In this document: one piece after another, positions 13,433 to 22,721 of the stretch | How positions within the stretch are numbered: position 1 is the stretch's first letter | Layout: every line of letters starts with the position of its first letter | Origin: Citrobacter amalonaticus | GTDB lineage: Bacteria > Pseudomonadota > Gammaproteobacteria > Enterobacterales > Enterobacteriaceae | Length of the DNA: 64,000 bases | Direction of reading: 5' to 3' | Assembly (NCBI GenBank): GCA_028994555.1 | Contig: JARDVN010000001.1 | Span: 1,240,001 to 1,304,000, forward strand | Notes under the pieces: generated by a model | The model's database searches: none | What the model saw: only the letters and a program-made list of their open reading frames with translations | Told to the model about the DNA's origin: nothing | Made by a program: the position numbers and the translations under genes

Positions 13433-13459
13433 TAAAGTTCTTCGTCTGAAGGCCGATAA
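13433..13459 (+). promoter_or_regulatory. Sigma-28 (FliA) promoter of pdeH
   Basis: TAAAGTTC (13433-13440), an 11-base spacer and GCCGATAA (13452-13459) match the flagellar sigma factor consensus TAAAGTTT-N11-GCCGATAA at 15 of 16 positions. The start of transcription should fall near 13466, about 40 bases before the pdeH ATG. E. coli pdeH (yhjH) is a known class 3 flagellar gene, which supports the call. Confidence 0.9.
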
Positions 13460-13507
13460 CCTTTGACGAGTCGGGGCAGTAACACACTTAATCACGGGAC
13501 ATCTGAG

Positions 13508-14275
13508 ATGATAAACCAGGTTATCCAGCAGCGAAGCAATTCCGAGGCGAGCGTTGAAAGCTTGCAGGATCGGCGCTTTTGGCTGCAGTGCGAGCGTGCT
13601 TACACTTATCAGCCGATTTACCGGACCGACGGAAGCCTGTTAGCCGTTGAGCTGCTGACGGTGGTGACGCATCCGGACAACCCGACACAACGTATCGCGC
13701 CTGACCGTTATTTTGCCGGAGTGGCGGTGCGCCATCGCATTGATGTCGTCAAAGAACAACTTCAGCTACTGGAGCAGAAAACCGACTTTTTCCAGCGTCA
13801 TGAATTGTTGGCTTCCGTGAATGTCGATGGTCCGACGCTGCTCGCCATGCGCCAGCAGCCCAACATGGTGCAGATGATTGAGCAGATGCCATGGCTGCGT
13901 TTCGAGCTGGTTGAACATATTCATCTGCCAAAAGAATCCTCGTTTGCCAGCATGTGCGAATTTGGTCCGCTGTGGCTGGATGATTTCGGCACCGGGATGG
14001 CTAACTTCTCTGCCCTGAACGAGGTCCGCTATGACTACATCAAAGTCGCGCGCGAGCTGTTCGTGATGCTTCGCCAGACGCCAGAGGGGCGCAATCTCTT
14101 CATTCTGTTGCTGCAACTGATGAACCGCTATTGCCGTGGCGTGATTGTTGAAGGCGTGGAAACGCTGGAAGAGTGGCGTGATGTGCAACGCTCGCCTGCC
14201 TTTGCCGCACAGGGCTATTTCCTGTCGCGCCCGGTTCCGTTCGCCTGTCTCGATGAAGTGATTCTGTCCCTGTAA
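13508..14275 (+). CDS. pdeH: PdeH (YhjH), EAL-domain c-di-GMP phosphodiesterase
   Basis: This cytosolic stand-alone EAL phosphodiesterase lowers c-di-GMP so that the flagellar brake YcgR stays off. The chosen ATG at 13508 gives 255 residues, equal to the E. coli protein; longer upstream frames have no support. The EAL signature reads ELL (AVELLTVV), as in E. coli PdeH. The metal-binding DDFGTGMANF and the later EGVET motif are present. Transcription is expected from the sigma-28 promoter just upstream. Together with pdeK it brackets the c-di-GMP control of the nearby cellulose operon. Confidence 0.95.
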   Translation: MINQVIQQRSNSEASVESLQDRRFWLQCERAYTYQPIYRTDGSLLAVELLTVVTHPDNPTQRIAPDRYFAGVAVRHRIDVVKEQLQLLEQKTDFFQRHELLASVNVDGPTLLAMRQQPNMVQMIEQMPWLRFELVEHIHLPKESSFASMCEFGPLWLDDFGTGMANFSALNEVRYDYIKVARELFVMLRQTPEGRNLFILLLQLMNRYCRGVIVEGVETLEEWRDVQRSPAFAAQGYFLSRPVPFACLDEVILSL

Positions 14276-14351
14276 AACTGGCGATTTCCGCTAACTCCGT
14301 CTGGCTGGACTATCTTTAGTACAGGCAAGGAAAGACGTGAGGACGCTAACT

Positions 14352-16414
14352 ATGACCAAAGCCGGAAAAATAACTGCAGTAATAACAGGGGCTTTCTTGT
14401 TGTTGATTGTGGTCGTTATCGTGTTAATAGCGACATTCGACTGGAACCGTCTCAAACCGACCATCAACCAGAAAGTCTCAACCGAACTGAACCGACCGTT
14501 CGCCATACGTGGTGATTTAGGCGTTGTCTGGGAACGTCAGAAGCAGGAGACGGGCTGGCGCAGTTGGCTGCCGTGGCCGCACGTGCATGCTGAAGATATT
14601 ATCCTCGGTAATCCTCCCGACATTCCTGAAGTGACAATGGTGCACCTTCCCCGCGTCGAAGCGACGCTCGCCCCGCTGGCGCTGTTAAGCAAGACCGTCT
14701 GGCTGCCATGGATCAAGCTGGTGAAGCCCGATGCGCGGCTGATTCGCCTGTCTGAGAAAAACAATAACTGGACCTTTGATCTGGCCAGTCGCGAGAACAA
14801 CGATCCCAATGCCCAACCTTCCGACTGGTCATTCCGGCTGGACAACATTCTCTTTGATCAGGGGCGGATAGCCATTGACGATAAGGTCAGCAAAGCCGAT
14901 ATCGAGATCCTGGTCGATCCGCTGGGCAAACCGCTACCGTTCAGTGAAGTCACGGGAAACAAAGCGAAAGGCGATAACGCGAAGGTTGAAGATTACGTTT
15001 TTGGCCTGAAAGCGAAAGGGCGCTATAACGGTGAGCCGCTCAGCGGAACGGGAAAAATCGGCGGTATGCTGGCGTTACGCAGCGAAGCGGCGCCGTTTCC
15101 GGTGCAGGCCGACTTCCGTTCGGGAAATACGCGGGTGGCGTTCGTTGGCGTGGTTAATGATCCGATGAAGATGGGCGGCGTCGATCTGCAACTGAAATTC
15201 TCCGGGGATTCACTGGGTGAACTGTATGACCTGACGGGCGTACTGCTGCCGGATACCCCGCCGTTCGAAACGGACGGCCGGCTGGTGGCTAAAATCGATA
15301 CCGGAAAATCTTCGGTTTTTGACTATCGCGGGTTTAACGGGCGGATTGGCGACAGCGATATTCATGGTTCGCTGACCTACACGACAGGAAAACCGCGTCC
15401 GAAGCTGGAAGGCGATGTGGAATCACGTCAGCTCAGGCTGGCGGATTTAGGCCCGCTGATCGGTGTCGATTCTGGTAAAGGTGCGGCACAGTCGGCGCGC
15501 CCGGAACAGAAAAAAGGCGAGAAAAGTGTGCAACCGGCGGACAAAGTGCTGCCCTACGATCGCTTTGAAACGGACAAATGGGACGTGATGGACGCCGACG
15601 TGCGTTTCAAAGGCCGGCGTATTGAACATGGCAGCAGCCTGCCCATCAGCGATCTCTCCACCCATATCATTCTGAAGAATGCCGATCTGCGTCTGCAGCC
15701 GCTGAAATTTGGTCTGGCGGGCGGCAGCATCAATGCGAATATCCATCTGGAAGGGGATAAAAAAGCCAATGCAGGGACGGGCGGACATTCAGGCGCGGCG
15801 CTTAAAACTGAAAGCGCTTATGCCCAATGTCGAGCTGATGCAAAAAACGCTGGGTGAAATGAACGGTGACGCCGAGTTTCGCGGCACCGGGAATTCCGTG
15901 GCGGCGCTGCTGGGTAACAGCAACGGCAACCTGAAACTGCTAATGAACGACGGGCTGATCAGCCGCAACCTGATGGAGATTGTTGGTCTGAACGTTGGCA
16001 ACTTTATTGTCGGGCAGATCTTTGGCGATGACGAAGTGCGGGTGAACTGCGCGGCGGCCAATCTTGATATTGTGAACGGGGTGGCGCGCCCGCAAATTTT
16101 CGCATTCGACACCGAAAATGCGCTGATTAACGTCACCGGGACGGCGAGCTTTGCCTCAGAACAGCTGGATTTAACCATCGACCCGGAGAGCAAAGGCATC
16201 CGCATCATTACCTTGCGTTCGCCGCTGTATGTGCGCGGGTCGTTTAAGAACCCGCAGGCGGGGGGTGAAAGCCGGGCCGTTGATCGCCCGGGGCGCGGTA
16301 GCTGCGGCGCTGGCGACGTTAGTGACGCCCGCCGCCGCGTTGCTGGCGCTGATTTCACCGTCAGAAGGTGATGCCAACCAGTGCCGGACGATTCTGTCGC
16401 AAATGAAGAAGTAA
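14352..16414 (+). CDS. yhjG: YhjG, AsmA-family envelope protein (two +1 homopolymer frameshifts)
   Basis: This is an AsmA-like protein with one N-terminal membrane anchor (about residues 9-30) and a large periplasmic body. The family is linked to lipid traffic between inner and outer membrane; the exact role of YhjG is unsettled. The start at 14352 gives MTKAGKITAVITGAFLLL. The frame breaks at 15759-15764 (six A, five expected, in GDKKPMQGRAD) and again at 16260-16265 (six G, five expected, in PQAGVKAGPL). With both corrected the protein has 686 residues, ends RTILSQMKK and matches the E. coli length closely, so I treat it as intact. Confidence 0.92.
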
Positions 16415-16417
16415 TGT

Positions 16418-16546
16418 GTTGTGCCGGGTGGCGCTTGCGCTTACCCGGCCTACGCAAATGAAAGTGTTTGTAGGCTTGGTGGACCCGGCCTATGGAAATG
16501 GAAGTGTTTGTAGGCCGGGTAAGGCGTCGCCGCCACCCGGCATGTA
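16418..16546. repeat. BIME cluster between yhjG and yhjE
   Basis: At least three REP-like units alternate in orientation (GCCGGGTGGCG near 16422, GTAGGCTTGGTGGACC near 16470, GTAGGCCGGGTAAGGC near 16511), ending with GCCACCCGGCATG. They lie between the convergent 3' ends of yhjG and yhjE. A short spacer, AAATG(A/G)AAGTGTTTGTAGGC, occurs twice. Confidence 0.75.
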
Positions 16547-16550
16547 AAGA

Positions 16551-17873
16551 TTACAGCGACTGATGGCGCGTTTCGTGAGTTAACAGCAGCGCGATCAATG
16601 TTAATGCCGCCATCGACGCCAGATAGGTTCCTACGGCGGCAAGACCATAATTGGACTGCAACCACGCGGCGATATACGGTGCGACGGATGCCCCGAGAAT
16701 CGAAGAGACGTTATAGGAGAACGACGCGCCGGTGTAGCGTACTTCGGTCGGGAACAGTTCAGGCAACAGAGCACCCATCGGCCCGAACGTCAGACCCATC
16801 AGGCTCAGCCCCAGCAGCAGAAAGGCGAAGACCAGCGCCGGATTGCCGGATCCCAGCAGCGGTTTAAAGGCGAACAGCGCGAACAGGATAATCAGCGTGG
16901 TAATGATCACCATGCTCTTGCGACGACCAAACGCATCCGCGAGCAGACCGGCGACCGGCACCATCACGCCAAAGCCAATCACCGCCATCATCAGCATCCA
17001 CAACACATCGTTGCGTGGCAGGCCCAGACCGACCGGCGCAGCGGCGGTACTGAACGTCATCGAATACACGGTCATGATATAGAACAGCGTATAGGTCGCC
17101 AGCATAATGAACGTGCCGAGGATGGTCACGCGGACGTGTTTGGTCAGTAACGTCCCCAGCGGGATTTTTACCTGTTTTTTCGCGGCGGCCACTTTGGCGA
17201 AAACCGGCGTCTCATGCAGGGAAACGCGGACGTACAGGCCGATAATCACCAGCACTGCCGAGAAGATAAACGGCACGCGCCAGCCCCAGCTCATGAACTG
17301 CTCATCGGTCAACAGCCAGGAGAGCAGCAGGAAGGTGCCGTTAGCAAAGAAGAAACCAATCGGTGCGCCCAACTGCGGGAACGAGCCATACAGCGCGCGT
17401 TTACGCGGCGGGGCGTTCTCTGTCGCCAGCAGGGCCGCGCCGCCCCATTCTCCACCCAGTCCCAGACCCTGCCCAAAACGAGCCAGCGCCAGCAGCAGCG
17501 GGGCGAAAATGCCAATGGTGGCATAGCCTGGCAGCAGGCCGATGATCACCGTTGAGATCCCCATTGTCAGCAAAGACGCCACCAGCGTCACTTTACGTCC
17601 CACCCGGTCACCAAAGTGGCCAAAGAGCGCAGAACCAATCGGGCGCGCGACAAAGGCGATGGCGAACGTGGCGAGAGACTGTAGCGTTGCTGCGGTCGGG
17701 TCGCCCTGCGGGAAGAAGATGTGCGGGAAGACAATCACAGCGGCGGTCGCGTAAATGTAGAAGTCGAAGAACTCAATGGCGGTGCCAATGAGTGAGGCGA
17801 CGACGACCTTATTGCGTGAATTGACCGGAGTATGTTCCTGCTCGTTATCGAGTGTGGTGGCGGTTGCTTGCAT
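16551..17873 (-). CDS. yhjE: YhjE, MFS transporter of the metabolite:H+ symporter family
   Basis: This inner-membrane transporter of 440 residues has about twelve hydrophobic segments. The loop motif GHFGDRVGRKVTL between helices 2 and 3 is typical of the major facilitator superfamily, and overall similarity is to the MHS subgroup (ProP/ShiA/KgtP-like). The substrate is unknown. The start at 17873 is preceded by an AT-rich 230-base stretch suitable for a promoter, and the ATG agrees with the E. coli protein. It is a monocistronic unit flanked by REP elements. Confidence 0.93.
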   Translation of the reverse strand: MQATATTLDNEQEHTPVNSRNKVVVASLIGTAIEFFDFYIYATAAVIVFPHIFFPQGDPTAATLQSLATFAIAFVARPIGSALFGHFGDRVGRKVTLVASLLTMGISTVIIGLLPGYATIGIFAPLLLALARFGQGLGLGGEWGGAALLATENAPPRKRALYGSFPQLGAPIGFFFANGTFLLLSWLLTDEQFMSWGWRVPFIFSAVLVIIGLYVRVSLHETPVFAKVAAAKKQVKIPLGTLLTKHVRVTILGTFIMLATYTLFYIMTVYSMTFSTAAAPVGLGLPRNDVLWMLMMAVIGFGVMVPVAGLLADAFGRRKSMVIITTLIILFALFAFKPLLGSGNPALVFAFLLLGLSLMGLTFGPMGALLPELFPTEVRYTGASFSYNVSSILGASVAPYIAAWLQSNYGLAAVGTYLASMAALTLIALLLTHETRHQSL

Positions 17874-18147
17874 AGTATTTTCTTATTTTTGGCGAACGAA
17901 CGACCATATTACGCACAGCAAAAGCGACATTTCAATCTGTAACAAACTTGTAAAGTGGACAAAAAACCGGCAAAAAGCGAATAATGTTTGCGTCGGCGAT
18001 TTCACGTCCATGAAATGCTTCACACAATTTTAAAATAAGTGAATAAAACTGGTTTTTGGTTAAATAAAAGTTAAGGACTGGATTTATGTGCTAAAACAGC
18101 AGGTAAAGACGGCAGCCCTGCCTGGTCCGGCATACGCAGAGCTGTTG

Positions 18148-18178
18148 GTAGGCCGGATGAGCGCAGCGCCATCCGGCA
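18148..18178. repeat. REP element between yhjE and yhjD
   Basis: This is a single REP hairpin (GTAGGCCGGATGAGCG ... GCCATCCGGC) just after the 3' end of yhjD. The rest of the 317-base gap 17874-18190 is AT-rich up to about 18080 and holds the yhjE promoter region; I see no gene in it. Confidence 0.75.
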
Positions 18179-18190
18179 GAATACCGGGCA

Positions 18191-19219
18191 TTACCGGTGC
18201 GTTTTGCCCGGCATGCGCGGGTCGTCTTTGTACTCGGCGGTCGCAATCCAGGCCGCACAGAACAGCGTCAACCGGGCGAAAAAGTAGAAGAACGCCATCA
18301 GCCCCAGCACAGAACCAAACGCCGCGCCGGAAGGGGATTTCACTAACGCAGGAAGGGTATAAGTCATGATAATTTTAATGGCTTCAAAGCCAATCGCCGC
18401 AATCAGCGTGCCGCGGATCAATGCCTTCTTACGCGGACGATGACGCGGTAATCGCCAGAAAATCCAGAAGAACAACAGGTAGTTGGCGAAAATGGAAATC
18501 GCCAGGCCAATCAGTCGCCAGGTGGGTTTCAGCCACTCGATGCTGTCGAGGTAGAGGGCGGAGATAATCATCTGCTGTGCCGATCCGGCCACGGAGGTGA
18601 TCGACAATGTCACAATCAGCGCAATCAACAGGCCGATCAGTGAGATGAAATCGCGCAGGTATTTGATCCAGATTTTTTCCTGATCCTGCGGCGTGCGCTC
18701 CCAGACGTCCCGCGACTGGGCGCGGATCGCCTCACGCAGGTTACCCATCCAGTTAATCCCGGAGTAGAGGGCGATCCCTAACCCGACCAGACCGACGGTG
18801 GTACGCTGCTGTACTGCCGTATTGATCGTGCTTTTCAGCGTAGCGGCAAGCGTTGGGTCACTGACGTTCATCAGGATTTTATTAAAGATGTCCTGCAACA
18901 GCGTCGGATGCGAAGCGAGAATAAAGCCTGCGGCGGCAAATGACACCATCAGAATAGGGATCATCGACAGAAATGAGAAGTAGGTAATGGCCGCGCCGAA
19001 CTGGTTCCCTAACCGATCGTTAAAACGTTCAGCCGCGCGGAGCAGATGCGCAATCACCGGGATGCGCTGGATTTTTTCGACGGTGGTGGTCACCGTTTTC
19101 AGCTTCTCGCTGGCGATGCTTTTCTTGTCGTACTTTTCGGCCGCAGTGGTGTCAATTTTGCGCACCGGGTCGTGTTCAAGTTCCTCTGTGGGGCGTTTTA
19201 CGTCGTTATCCTGCATCAT
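18191..19219 (-). CDS. yhjD: YhjD, YihY/BrkB-family inner-membrane protein
   Basis: This multi-spanning inner-membrane protein belongs to the YihY/BrkB family. In E. coli, a yhjD mutation lets cells live with only lipid IVA, so a role in lipid export has been proposed; the normal role is not settled. The start at 19219 (MMQDNDVKRP) is preceded by an AAGGA Shine-Dalgarno; a longer frame to 19303 lacks one. The result is 342 residues. The core from VIAHLLRAAERFNDRLGNQF to the C-terminal ATAEYKDDPRMPGK is well conserved, with about six hydrophobic segments. Confidence 0.92.
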   Translation of the reverse strand: MMQDNDVKRPTEELEHDPVRKIDTTAAEKYDKKSIASEKLKTVTTTVEKIQRIPVIAHLLRAAERFNDRLGNQFGAAITYFSFLSMIPILMVSFAAAGFILASHPTLLQDIFNKILMNVSDPTLAATLKSTINTAVQQRTTVGLVGLGIALYSGINWMGNLREAIRAQSRDVWERTPQDQEKIWIKYLRDFISLIGLLIALIVTLSITSVAGSAQQMIISALYLDSIEWLKPTWRLIGLAISIFANYLLFFWIFWRLPRHRPRKKALIRGTLIAAIGFEAIKIIMTYTLPALVKSPSGAAFGSVLGLMAFFYFFARLTLFCAAWIATAEYKDDPRMPGKTHR

Positions 19220-19266
19220 CAGCTCAGGCGTCCTTCTTTTGTTAAGTCTCTGGACAGTATAGCGTC

Positions 19267-20167
19267 TCAGTCCACGTAGTCCTTCATCACGCCGGTCAGC
19301 CACTCCATAAACAGGTGCACGCGACGAGAAAGGTTACGCCGGTGCGGGTAAAGCAGCGATACCGGCATCGGCGAGGCGCGGTACTGCGGCAGCACCTCAA
19401 TGAGTGTGCCATTGCGTAATGCTTCACGGACTCCGACACGTGGGACCTGAATAATTCCCAGCCCTGCCAGACAGGCTGCGTGATAGGTTTCCGTGCTGTT
19501 AACGGTCAGCATGCCGCCGGTTTTAATCCACTGCGTCCCGCTGCTGGTGGCGATTTCAAAACCCGGCGGTCGTGTTCCCAGATTTAGCGAGTAGTGCACC
19601 ACGGCGTGAGAGGCGAGATCCGCAAGGCTTTCCGGATAGCCAAAACGCGCCAGGTACTGCTGGCTGGCGCAGTTGATCACGGTAAGCTTACCCAGCGGGC
19701 GGGCAATCAGACCGGAATCCTTCAGCGTGCCGACCCGCACTACGCAGTCAAAGCCTTCGCGGATTAAATCCACCAGGCGGTCACTGCTGCTGAGCTCCAG
19801 TTCAATTCCCGGATACTGCTGCAAAAAGGCGGGCAGGCGGGGGGATCACCAGATTTCGCGCGACGCCAACCGGCATATCGACCCGTAGTTTACCACTGAT
19901 GCTGGTGGGGTCGTGCTGAAACAGGCCGTCCAGTTCATCCAGATTACTCAACAGATCTTTCGCCCGCTCGTAATAGACCATACCATCCTGCGTCAGTTGC
20001 ACCCGCCGTGTGGTGCGGTGCAAAAGCTGAGTACCCAGATGGTTCTCCAGGGCCTGAATCTGGCGCGATACGCTACCTTTAGGAAGCCCCAGGGTGTCGG
20101 CAGCGCGAGAAAAACTCTCCAGTTCTGCGACACGAATGAATAACTGCATTGCATGTATTTTATCCAT
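19267..20167 (-). CDS. yhjC: YhjC, LysR-family transcriptional regulator (+1 frameshift)
   Basis: This is a DNA-binding regulator with an N-terminal winged helix (MDKIHAMQLFIRVAELESFS, then AADTLGLPKGSVSRQIQALE) and a C-terminal effector-binding domain. The frame breaks at 19839-19844, where six G stand in place of five in NLVIPRLPAF; correction gives 299 residues, equal to the E. coli protein. The gene is divergent from the short-chain dehydrogenase at 20287 with 119 bases between. This is the usual layout of a LysR regulator and its target, so the dehydrogenase is its most likely target here (inference). Confidence 0.9.
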
Positions 20168-20286
20168 TCTATGATCCTATTGTTGTTCCAGATGAAACAG
20201 TCATGCGCATTTAGCGATATTTATTGTTTTTCTATCACCTAATAAGCTTTATCTCAATTAACACAACAGCTGAAATGAGGTTTGTC

Positions 20287-21046
20287 ATGACGCAACGCAT
20301 CGCATTAGTGACCGGCGGGAGCCGTGGACTGGGTAAAAACGCCGCGCTTAAGCTGGCAGACAAAGGAACGGATATTCTCTTCACTTACCACAGCCAGCAT
20401 CAGGCCGCGCTGGACGTCGTCGCTGAAATTGAGCAAAAAAGGCAGGAAAGCGGCGGCAATTCAACTAAATGTCGGTGATAGTGCCAGTTTCTCTGCCTTC
20501 ACCGCTGAGGTGAAAACGCAGTTGCAAACGCACTGGAACAGAGAGACGTTTGATTATTTAGTGAACAATGCCGGGATCGGCTTATACGCGCCGTATGCTG
20601 ACACCTCCGAAGAGATGTTTGATGAGCTGATGCGCATCCATTTTAAAGGCCCGTTTTTCCTGACGCAGCACCTGTTACCGCTGATCAACGAAGGCGGGCG
20701 AATTCTTAATGTCTCAACCGGACTGGCGCGTTTTGCTCTGCCCGGATACGCCGCCTATGCCTCTATGAAAGGGGCGATGGAAGTACTGACGCGTTACCAG
20801 GCGAAAGAACTGGGCGCGCGTGGGATTTCCGTTAACGCCATCGCCCCTGGCGCCATTGAGACCGATTTTGGCGGCGGACGTCTGCGGGATAATAAAGAGT
20901 TGAACGCGTATGTGGCTTCACAAACGGCGCTGGGCCGGGCCGGTTTACCCGATGATATTGGCGATGCGATTGCCGCGTTACTCAGCGATGAATTAGCCTG
21001 GATGACGGCACAGCGTATTGAAGTCTCTGGCGGGATGTTCCTGTAA
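20287..21046 (+). CDS. SDR-family NAD(P)-dependent oxidoreductase (+1 frameshift)
   Basis: This classical short-chain dehydrogenase has a Rossmann nucleotide-binding motif near the N terminus (TGGSRGLGKN), an NNAG motif, and the catalytic Tyr and Lys in YASMK. The substrate cannot be told from sequence. The frame breaks at 20435-20440 (six A, five expected, in EQKGRKAAA); corrected length is 252 residues. The ATG at 20287 was chosen because it starts the family's usual MTQRIALVTGG; an in-frame ATG at 20275 is possible. It is divergent from the LysR gene yhjC. To my knowledge E. coli K-12 has no gene here, so it is accessory relative to that genome. Confidence 0.85.
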
Positions 21047-21052
21047 GCCGAA

Positions 21053-21078
21053 TTCAGCGAGCCTTTGCGCTCGCTGAA
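21053..21078 (+). terminator. Perfect hairpin after the SDR gene
   Basis: TTCAGCGAGC and GCTCGCTGAA form a perfect 10-base-pair stem around a 6-base loop, 7 bases after the SDR stop codon. There is no T tract directly behind it, so it may be a weak terminator or an mRNA end-protecting structure. Confidence 0.6.
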
Positions 21079-21405
21079 TGATCATGAAGTGCGAATTTTT
21101 ATTATGTAACATAATTATGCGTCGGCGACGGTTTCTTTTCTCATGCGTGTTCGGTACTTTCTTCGTGATTTAATATTCAATTGATGTGATTGCGTCTGAA
21201 ATATTAGGAATTTCTTATTTTACCGCCTGTTTTTTATACCCTGATGTAATTCTCATGTTTCAGCTGTAAAAATTTATTTTTTTACTTCTCTCCTGTGGCA
21301 ATCTCTGTAGAATGACCCTCCGCCAAATGGCGAATGTTTATTTTACCCGTCGGGTAATACCCTTCCCCTCCTTAATTTTTATATCGAAAAACGGTGGAGA
21401 GAGTA
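21079..21405. promoter_or_regulatory. AT-rich upstream region of yhjB with a perfect palindrome
   Basis: This 327-base gap has no gene and is clearly more AT-rich than its surroundings. ATTATGT-A-ACATAAT at 21101-21115 is a perfect palindrome and could be an operator. The strong AT bias further on (around 21180-21290) would suit H-NS-type silencing. No promoter was assigned. Confidence 0.45.
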
Positions 21406-22005
21406 ATGCAAATCATCATGTTTGACAGGCAGTCAATATTTATTCATGGAATGAAAATAAGTTTACAACAACGAATTCCAGGAGTGAGTATTCAGGGTGT
21501 CAGTCAGGCCGATGAACTCTGGTATAAACTGGAAGAGAATCCGGAAGCCTTGCTTATGCTGGATGGCGATCTTGACGGTGAATTTTGCCGTTGGATCCTG
21601 CAAAAAGCCGCGCAACAGTTCCCTCTCGTCAAAACCTTAATTATCGCCACGGACTGCGGGAAAAAAGGCTTGCAGGAACTGACGCAATATAATGTGCTCG
21701 CGATTATTTCCCGCGATTCAGAACCGGAGAAATTTGCGCTGGCGATCAATAGCGTCGCGATGGGGATGATGTTTTTACCTGGGGAATGGTTAAACACGCC
21801 GCCCACGGAATCCCGTGATATTCATGCGTTAAGCGCCAGGCAACGGGAAATTTTAGCGATGCTGGCGTCCGGTGAAACCAATAAGGAAATTGGCCGCGCG
21901 TTAAATATCAGTACCGGAACGGTGAAAGCGCATCTTGAATCACTGTACCGCCGACTGGATGTTAAAAACCGCACCCAGGCGGCGATGCTACTGGTTCAAC
22001 CTTAA
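21406..22005 (+). CDS. yhjB: YhjB, LuxR/NarL-type response-regulator-like transcription factor
   Basis: The protein has an N-terminal receiver-like domain (about residues 1-120) and a C-terminal LuxR helix-turn-helix (LSARQREILAMLASGETNKEIGRALNIS split across the recognition helix). The ATG at 21406 has a GGAGAGAG Shine-Dalgarno and gives 199 residues, against about 200 in E. coli. No partner kinase gene is nearby, and target genes are unknown. A hairpin shared with the facing GNAT gene follows it. Confidence 0.92.
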   Translation: MQIIMFDRQSIFIHGMKISLQQRIPGVSIQGVSQADELWYKLEENPEALLMLDGDLDGEFCRWILQKAAQQFPLVKTLIIATDCGKKGLQELTQYNVLAIISRDSEPEKFALAINSVAMGMMFLPGEWLNTPPTESRDIHALSARQREILAMLASGETNKEIGRALNISTGTVKAHLESLYRRLDVKNRTQAAMLLVQP

Positions 22006-22017
22006 TACCCTGCTGTT

Positions 22018-22049
22018 ATATTACGACCGTGATCCTGCGGTCGTAATAT
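22018..22049. terminator. Bidirectional hairpin between yhjB and the GNAT gene
   Basis: ATATTACGACCG at 22018-22029 pairs perfectly with CGGTCGTAATAT at 22038-22049 (12-base-pair stem, 8-base loop). The stem lies just after the yhjB stop and overlaps the last nine codons of the convergent acetyltransferase gene, so it could end transcription from both sides. The T-rich flanks are short. Confidence 0.65.
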
Positions 22050-22569
22050 ATTCCCGTTTTAATAAACCCAGTAACCAGTCATTCTGCCAGCGCTGTTGCA
22101 GCCAGTAACTCTCCCTGAGCGTGCCCTCCAGTACAAATCCCACTTTCTCCAGCACATGGCGGGAAGAATGGTTTCCTTCCGTGACGCAGGCCGTGAGGCG
22201 GCGTAAACCACCGTGGGTAAAGGCGTAATCACAGACGGCGCGTAACGATTCTGTTGCGTATCCTTTTCCCTGCGCGTCGGGTGCCAGCAGAAACCCGACC
22301 TCAGCACTCTCTTTTGCACGGTGAATGTAGCCCGTCACTCCGAGCGACGTGTGGGTCTCGTTATCGCACAGAACCAGACACAACCAGTGCGCGTCGCCCG
22401 GATGCCACGCCGCTAAGCGAGAATCGAACGCTTCCCGAATCTCGCTCTCGCGTCGGGCATCGGCGACATGACGCATCACGTCCGGATCCTGCTGGAGCGC
22501 GAGGAAAAAGGGCCAGTCGGCAGCGGTGAGCGGGCGACAGGTCAGACGGGCTGTTTTCAGTATGGGCAC
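22021..22569 (-). CDS. GNAT-family N-acetyltransferase (RimJ/RimL-like)
   Basis: This is an acetyl-CoA-dependent N-acetyltransferase with the core motif LLAPDAQGKGYATESLRAV split over the acetyl-CoA-binding loop (Q/R-x-x-G-x-G/A) and a late SxxVLEKVGF helix typical of the RimJ/RimL group. The substrate is unknown. I chose the GTG ending at 22569 because AGGAGA stands 7 bases before it, giving 182 residues that start MPILKTARL. A GTG at 22602 would add 11 residues but has no visible ribosome site. It is divergent from the HEPN gene and shares a 152-base promoter gap with it. Confidence 0.8.
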   Translation of the reverse strand: MPILKTARLTCRPLTAADWPFFLALQQDPDVMRHVADARRESEIREAFDSRLAAWHPGDAHWLCLVLCDNETHTSLGVTGYIHRAKESAEVGFLLAPDAQGKGYATESLRAVCDYAFTHGGLRRLTACVTEGNHSSRHVLEKVGFVLEGTLRESYWLQQRWQNDWLLGLLKREYITTAGSRS

Positions 22570-22721
22570 GGGCTCTCTCCTGAGATATTTCTCAATGTTC
22601 ACGTAGCGGTCACTGTATTAATTATTGAACTTGTTATATCTATAAAAACTAATAATTAAAACAAAGAACTAAAGCAAAATTAATGACCTCCGCATGGAGG
22701 CGCTTTTGACGAAGGAAGAGA

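Noticed and set aside
12345-13487. Long kdgK with 71 extra N-terminal residues
   Set aside because: The extension arises from the A6 run at codon 4; the family starts at MSKKIAVIG and the upstream part overlaps regulatory sites.
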